From contig PTFA01000042.1 in NCBI GenBank assembly GCA_003342895.1, positions 992,001 through 1,056,000 of the forward strand: a DNA stretch of 64,000 nt, read 5' to 3'. Source of the DNA: Casuarius casuarius. Taxonomy: Eukaryota; Chordata; Aves; Casuariiformes; Casuariidae. Within the stretch, counting starts at the first letter, position 1. Each line of letters starts with the position of its first letter. The translations under genes were made by a program, and so were the position numbers. The notes below the pieces were generated by a model, which had not been told where the DNA came from, did no database searches, and saw nothing but the letters and a program-made list of their open reading frames with translations. Below are positions 58,101 through 64,000 of the stretch, piece after piece.

Positions 58101-60163
58101 AATAAAGAGAAGAAATAACCCTTGCTAGAAAGCCAAAAACAAATGTGTTTGAGGCAAGGATGACACCATCTCCTGGCCTTATTTCGACTGGCTCTTTTCC
58201 AAGACCACCCACTTTCAATTCTTGGTCTACATGGTTGGCCAACACCCAGCAGACTTGCTTTAAAACTTTTGCCCCTTTTTGGTTCCCCAGGCTTCTGCCT
58301 GACAAATAGCTTTAAAGTCCTCATCAATAACTCTAAAGTTAACCATAACAGTAAATGTAGGTTCTCCATTTCACATGCATTAGAGGACCTGGAAATAACA
58401 CGTGTAATAATTCAAATGTTGTTCGTTTCAGTGGTCCATGCCAACCTTGACAGGAGGCCCCCAGCTTAGCTGCCTTCCAGAAATATGATCTGATAAAGAG
58501 CTATTTTCCAAAACGCACTACCTCTATATGCCCACTGCAAAATCTCCCTGTGTGGTGGATAAACTTTTAGAAGAGATGCTACAGCAAAGCACATGGCAGG
58601 AGCTGTCAAACAACCCCCGCTGTTGTAACAGAGCTTTTGTGCAGCTGGGAGCCACTGCACGCACCACGTACATCAAAGAGCCGGGAGCAAGTGGCAAAGG
58701 GGCCTTGGCCACAGTGCTTGAGCCCTGCTGCTTTGCTGTGGGGTAGGGCGAGACTGGGCGAGAAACTGGGTTTCCAATTTCTGCTGCCTTCATTTAAGGT
58801 TAGAATTTCATCTCTTATGTTTTACCTTCCTCTCAAAAAATCCCTCACTCTTTCTGTCCATCTTTTTGGCACAAGCCGGAGGTCACTAGCATACTCCTTA
58901 ACATACCGTTGTGCCTTTAGGTATTTATAGTCACCTGATTGCAATAAGAAATAATTCTTCTTTCTGCTAAAGCACATTCAGTATATGACTAGATATATAC
59001 AGTCAAGATCCCAAATCCTATGGTGACTTTCAGAGAACTTTTAGCTTTTCCTATGTGTGAGAATTCCCAGAATCAAGACTTGTATAGATAGGGAATCCCA
59101 GAAAATATACATATAGGCTTAAAATGCCATCTGAAAGTTTTATTGATGTTTTTGTATTATTTTAATGTCACTCTATTCAGAGCACATATGACTTTCTTTG
59201 TAGGAAGTAAACCTCTTCAAGCTGCCAGCTGAAGAGGAGATTTCCCATCCTCATTTATTCTGTTGGCTATTTATTGAAGGCTTTAAACTGTGGACAGAAG
59301 AGATCAAAACTAAAGTTACTTAAGGTTTCATTAGGAAAAAAAAAATTCTACTGAATATTCATTTAATGAACTAAGATCTATAAGTTCAGGCTAGTGTTAT
59401 GGCAAAAAACCTTTTCCCATCAGTCTAATTTCTCCTTCTTCAATCTTTCTTTTTCAGTACTAGCAGAGTCTGGGAAGAATTTTGTAAACCTCATGTTTTT
59501 ATCCAGTGTGACTTAAAGTTTGAAGGACAGTACATCCTGTTGTCAGTTTTAATCAGGTGCATGTAGTGCATATCTATGAGCTGTGAATTTATTTATTTTT
59601 TTAGCATTAATAGCAATTAATACCACACTGTTAAGGAAGTCTTTCTCATTAGTATCATGAGGAAACTACAAAGACACATCTGGGTTCCAAATAATAGCTT
59701 TTATTGAGTAGGTATCTAAACAAATAAAGCTTAACTCCAGGTGCCGTATTGAGTTTTGGTGGTTTCCACAGTGGAAAGCAGGGAACTGTAGCAGGGGGCC
59801 CAGAGGCTGCTGACAGGAATCCACGTAAACCCCAGGCACCAGGTGCTGTGATGCAGAGCTGTGGGCAGGAGCTATCCGGCCTTGGCTCCATGTGATTTGG
59901 TGCGTATTCATGCTGGCTCTGTTGGGACCTCTTGGTCCTGAAAACTGGAAGGTTTTGGGTTGAATGAAGCCAGTTTTCCAATGTTGCAGAGTTCAAGCTC
60001 AGACGAAGCGAAGTGTAAGCCCACCATAGGCTTAAACTAAGAGAGGGGTTGTTTTCAAAGGAACTGTAGAACAAATTAAGAACAAGAGCATTTTGCATAC
60101 ATACTTATATGGGCATATATGTCCCAAGTCTGAAGTGAAGAAGGATAGGAGTAATAGTATAGC
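55140..60163. other. Intergenic sequence, no gene recognised
   Basis: No coding sequence is supported on either strand. It contains a C13 run at 57068-57080, one ambiguous base at 56760 followed by a T run, and short frames without similarity. Nothing further is visible. Confidence 0.65.
57068..57080 (+). repeat. Homopolymer C13
   Basis: A thirteen-base C run, preceded by tgataca and followed by gaaaatcat. Confidence 0.95.
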
Positions 60164-60217
60164 AAAAGAAAAAAAAAAAAAAAAAAAAAAAAAGAAAGAA
60201 AAAAAAGAAAAAAAAGA
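60164..60217 (+). repeat. A-rich low-complexity tract
   Basis: A run of A interrupted by a few G residues (aaagaaagaaaaaaaag pattern). It may be a simple repeat or an old retroposon tail; no recognisable retroposed gene lies upstream of it. Confidence 0.9.
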
Positions 60218-60699
60218 GTGGAATTGTTGTCGTGAAGGTGTTTTTGAGGTGCAAGGGCAATAAACCTTTCACCCCTTCAGAGGTGCTCCAGCGTGGGCCA
60301 CCAAAAGAAATGTCAGGGCGTTTCCCTCGGCCCTGTGTAGGACCAGGCGTCCCTCCAAAACGCTGCTGCAGGGTTGGCCGCCGTCCCCCTTCAGTCAGCC
60401 TCGCCACGATAAAACGCCCCATCCATGCTGTTAGCTCCCTGGGTCTCACTCTCACTCGCTCACTCAATCCCCCTCTCTCTGCCCCCCAGCCCAAACTCTG
60501 CCAGCACCTGCCGGCCCCAGTGTCAGCCTCTCAGCCCATAAAAATCACCTCTGCTATTCCATTAACGTCTCCAGGGTCCCTTGTGGTTATGAAGGACTGT
60601 GGGAAACAGGATGCCGAGCAATTTCATTTATATATGGTCATAAATGCATTCTAAGCCAGTGGTTCCCTACCTCTTTCAATCCCTCTCTTGAAACGGACA

Positions 60700-61400
60700 G
60701 CTCAAGACATTGGGGAATGGCCCAAGAGGAGAGGATCGCTGCCCCAGGTGCCCTTCAGTCTCCCCAGCGCCACCCTCTAGTTATGCACATGCATGCCGGA
60801 GCAGCCGGGAGCCCTCCTGGGTGCACTGGCAGGGCTGGGGTCCTGGTGCACTGAACGCCGCCGGCGACCATCACTTACCTGCTCACTTAAGGAACACTAT
60901 AACTTGAGCATTTTGTGCAGTCAGGAATGGCAGTGTTTGCTGCCACAAGGAGAAATGATGGACTTGTCCAGCGCGAGAGCAGGAGGAGGAGGGATGCATT
61001 TCCCGGGCTTGGCTGCGCAGCAAGGAAAAGCCCTGCAGTTGGGGGCGGCCACGAGGGCTCGGCCCCCTCCACAAAGCAGGCCTGCAGCTCACCGGCTGAA
61101 GGGTTTATGGGGAGAGGCTCCTGCCAGCTCGCAGCATCTGACTTTCATAATTTGCCGCACGCACACCAAGTTTTCCGAGCACCTTCCCCTCCGAGGCTGC
61201 ACACAGCCTCGCTGCGAGAGCCGGCAGAAGCCGCAGCGGCAGAAGGCCCCCAGCTCCGCCAGGCTTTCCCACGCCGCGCAGCCAGACGCCTTCAGCACAA
61301 AGGCAGGGGCTGGGGTGTCAATCCCCCCCCACCGCCACCGCCCTCCTTTCCAGTGCTGCTGAGCAGCCGCTTTCTGCTGTGACTCTGCTGCGCGGGTTTT
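60700..61400. promoter_or_regulatory. CpG-rich block, possible CpG island
   Basis: This block has many CpG dinucleotides in clusters (gaacgccgccggcgaccatc near 60855, gggcggccacgagggctcgg near 61042, cacgccgcgcagccagacgc near 61270), in contrast to the CpG-poor sequence around it. Two overlapping open frames of 155-189 codons fall here because GC-rich sequence has few stop codons; they show no domain and I do not call them genes. The block could mark an unannotated promoter, for example of a long non-coding RNA. Confidence 0.35.
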
Positions 61401-61704
61401 TATGCCACACTTGAACCAAAACAGACCTGTTGCTTGCCAGGTTCCCTGCAGGTGGGCAGAACTGGACAGAAGAAGGAGCTGTTGAGAAGAAGCCTAAGGA
61501 GCAAAATTATGTCAGTATTAACTTGCAGTTGTTTTTTGACGTTAAGCTTTTTTTGCTTTAAAATATCAAACAGGTTATAAGCCGCCTTTTGGAAAAACAC
61601 TATCCATCTACCTCCTTGCCTAGAATTTGCGGAAAAAAGTTTCATAATGCTTCTATTTTACCTGAGGTCAAGTTTCTACTCAGAGGAGAAGAACAATGTG
61701 ACTA

Positions 61705-61745
61705 ATATATATATATACGTATATACGTATATACGTATATATATA
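61705..61745. repeat. (TA)n / (TATACG)n microsatellite
   Basis: An alternating purine-pyrimidine tract, TA repeats enclosing three TATACG units, which is self-complementary and could extrude a hairpin. Confidence 0.95.
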
Positions 61746-62279
61746 AAAACAGCTGGCATTGCTGATGTATGCAACTTCAAGTCAGGGAACTTAATCACAA
61801 CACAACCCCCTGTTCCTCTCCAATTTCCTCCATTAGTGCACATGAACTGGTTAGAGCGCACAATTAGGAGGTGGCTGCCTGTTTTCAATTAGGTCAGAAG
61901 AGAGGACTTGCCTCTTTTCTAAATTAATTGCAGCTAAAGCTTGCCAGTAGTGGGCCTCACTCTGTTCATGCTGGTGCAAATCAGGGAAGTCATCTGGAGT
62001 CGGCAGTGTTACAGCAGGGAAAGCAGGATCAAGCCTGCCCCAGGTGTGCCGAGACTTTGGTGGAAAGGTGGGAGAGCGCCCAGTGTCCCCATCCCACCCC
62101 AGAGAGGCAACCATGTCTGCTCAGGCCAGTTTGGTCCTCTTTCTTTTCCATCCTTCCTTGATTTACCATGGCCAATGCATCTGTATTTCATCCCATCCCT
62201 GCGGTCTGAATGGTCACAAGGGGAAGGTGGTGTCTTTCAAAACCCTTGTCAAGAAAGCGGAGGTGCTGGAGTTACCTAA

Positions 62280-62380
62280 GAGCATGTTATTTCTATTGAC
62301 AGAATTTCAACAAATAACAGTTCTGGCTAATTACACTGTAATTGATTTGGCACATTAATACAGACTTCAAGGGATTCTTT
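62280..62380. promoter_or_regulatory. Candidate homeodomain-bound conserved element
   Basis: Contains ggctaattacactgtaattg, in which aattac and gtaatt form an inverted pair (62329-62343) flanked by further sites (gcacattaatac). Paired TAAT-type sites with this spacing suit dimeric homeodomain proteins. Conservation and activity are unknown. Confidence 0.25.
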
Positions 62381-64000
62381 TGACTTTTTTATCCGTTACA
62401 AAAGGATTTTGAAATACAGACTGTTTTGCTTTCAAAATAGAAACAAAGCAAAAAATATAGAGAGAAATTGAATTAATTTGCTAAACTCCCTCAGGCCCAG
62501 TCAACAACAGTTACCACTAAAAAGCCGGTTGCTCCCATATGAGGAGCACTTAGAGAAACTTTCAGAAAGCAGATAACCAGCATAACTGGGCAATGACTGC
62601 TCAGCATTAGCTGCAAACTGGACTTTCCCACAGCAGTTACAATACAGATTTTTTTTCTCCTTTTAGTGGCCTAAAGCCTTTGGTTCACAATGATCTTTTT
62701 TACAATCATTTTTAGTGAGGAAGAAAATAACTGTGCATTCATATGGGAAACAAAAATCTCCATCTTTGGCCTACATTAAGGAGAATTTATAAAAGGGCAA
62801 CCTCCCCCCTCTTCTTCCCCTGCATGTTTCAGAAGTGAGGCCAACTGATGCTTCAAACTAATACTAGGAAAGAGCTTTCCTCTTGTACAGGATGTTCGAA
62901 AATTGTCCAGTCCTTGTTCTGCAGCATCTGGTATTGGTCACATCTTGGAGACAGGATACAAAAGATGAATTTGAACATAAAGGAATGGGGAAAAAGCTCT
63001 GCTTACATGAAGACCTATTAACATTTTTTCCATAAAATAATCTCTACAGTACAGAAAAAGTTTCATCCAACTGCTTCTAGGTGTTGAGCTTAAACTATAT
63101 GCACACAAACATGATGAATGTACTGTGGTTCATCTGGACACACAACAGACAGCTCATCTGAAGTATGAAAGATTGAGGTTATGCTTATATTCTTTGAGAC
63201 TTAAAAATATGATACCAAAAAACTGTATTAAATTCCAACATTCCTGACAAAGGATTGTGATTTTAATGTGATACAGCTTTAAATCTGATACAATATGCTG
63301 ATTTAGCCTTCTCCTTAATTGCCTCTGATGGCATCATCTCCCAAACACTGTTATACAGGAGACACTTCAGTTACAGTTCCTGAGTTCAATGCCTCCCAAC
63401 ATAACCTCAAAGGCAATGGTGCATTTAAACTTACGCTATGCGAAAATACTGTATTTCTTTTGTCACGAAGTGCAGTAAAATGCTATTTCCTTGGAAGGGC
63501 AGCTGCTAAGGCTGTGGCATGGTCCCACTTAAAACAGAGGCAGGCTGGGAACATGTCCCTGTGCTTCCCCCAAGTACAATAGAGCCCACAATCCCGAGCC
63601 CTTTAGAGTCCATGGCACAGCTTCACCCTGGTACTGGAGGGCCATGATTTAATGAGCTGACCAGACAGGATACTACAGTCGTAAGATGTATCACACTACA
63701 AGTATTGCTTCAAGCTTGAACAGTCAGCATGAAATCTTGCACGAATGAAGTCTCTAAAAACGGTCTATGCAAGGAAGGGAAAGAAATGAAGTCTGGGCCT
63801 TTGGTCTAAATTCACACACAACGACCTAAACGCTGTTCCTGTGCTTAGTACCAGTGCAAAGACTCTGTAAAAATGCATTCGAAATGTATTTTAATTGCCC
63901 TAAAGGTGCACAAGCCTTTTGTGGATCATCTGCGTGGGCTTAGTTTCATGATCCTCTGCTTTTCCCTAGAAAAATAGTAACTGGACATGTTGCTCAAAAC

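Larger units (their letters stand above)
61401..64000. other. Intergenic sequence to the window end
   Basis: No gene recognised. It contains a TATACG-type microsatellite at 61705-61745 and a homeodomain-site-rich segment at 62280-62380. The remainder up to the window end is plain AT-rich sequence. Confidence 0.65.

Noticed and set aside
60164..60217. A-rich tract as the tail of a processed pseudogene
   Set aside because: No recognisable coding remnant lies upstream and no flanking duplication was seen; left as low complexity.
60793..61382. Overlapping open frames of 189 and 155 codons
   Set aside because: They lie in the GC-rich block where stops are rare, have Ala/Pro/Arg-rich composition with no domain, and both frames are open at once, which suggests composition rather than coding.
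27701..64000. A downstream neighbouring gene such as MIS18A or MRAP
   Set aside because: These follow HUNK on human chromosome 21 by memory, but no matching peptide was found on either strand, so they must lie beyond the window.
1..64000. Young CR1 elements, tRNA genes, CRISPR arrays or ribosomal RNA
   Set aside because: No CR1 3'-end signature, no tRNA B-box with a supporting fold, no regularly spaced short repeats and no rRNA motif was noticed. A profile search could still find diverged CR1 pieces.

Overview
The window is vertebrate nuclear DNA holding the 3' two-thirds of one recognisable protein-coding gene on the + strand: HUNK (hormonally up-regulated Neu-associated kinase), a SNF1/AMPK-related serine/threonine kinase. 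Short introns for this gene, no recognisable mammalian Alu or L1 sequence, a low density of young repeats, and old MIR-like and sauropsid-type repeat relics suggest a bird (less likely a crocodile or turtle). The species cannot be fixed from the sequence alone. Assembly gaps occur at 46457-46542 (86 N), with single N at 43177 and 56760.

Layout. 1-2721 is the end of an intron; the exons for the HUNK N-terminus and the catalytic HRD loop lie upstream of the window. Seven coding exons are clear by conserved protein, frame continuity and GT-AG junctions: 2722-2857 (DFG to APE activation segment), 4647-4774, 11016-11151 (end of kinase domain), 15269-15437 (UBA-like region), 16416-16499, 21949-22129 and 24554-25212 (long C-terminal exon with TAA stop). 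An eighth, a 36-nt micro-exon at 19672-19707, is proposed. Together they give about 509 residues from the DFG aspartate to the stop. The 3' UTR follows from 25213 and probably runs to about 27.7 kb or further.

From about 27.7 kb to the end (about 36 kb) no protein-coding gene is convincing. This is gene-poor flank. Its most distinctive structure is a degenerate tandem array at about 43.91-44.95 kb: roughly six units of 156-180 bp, each carrying short CCCTAA (telomere-type) tracts. There is also a near-perfect 20-bp-arm hairpin at 37424-37492, a diverged pair of direct repeats around 37.2 and 38.1 kb, ancient SINE-like fragments, a CpG-rich block at 60.7-61.4 kb, and several AT-rich, homeodomain-site-rich segments that look like conserved non-coding elements. 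A bona fide new multi-gene system was not found; the best candidates for novelty are the telomere-motif array, the hairpin and the micro-exon.
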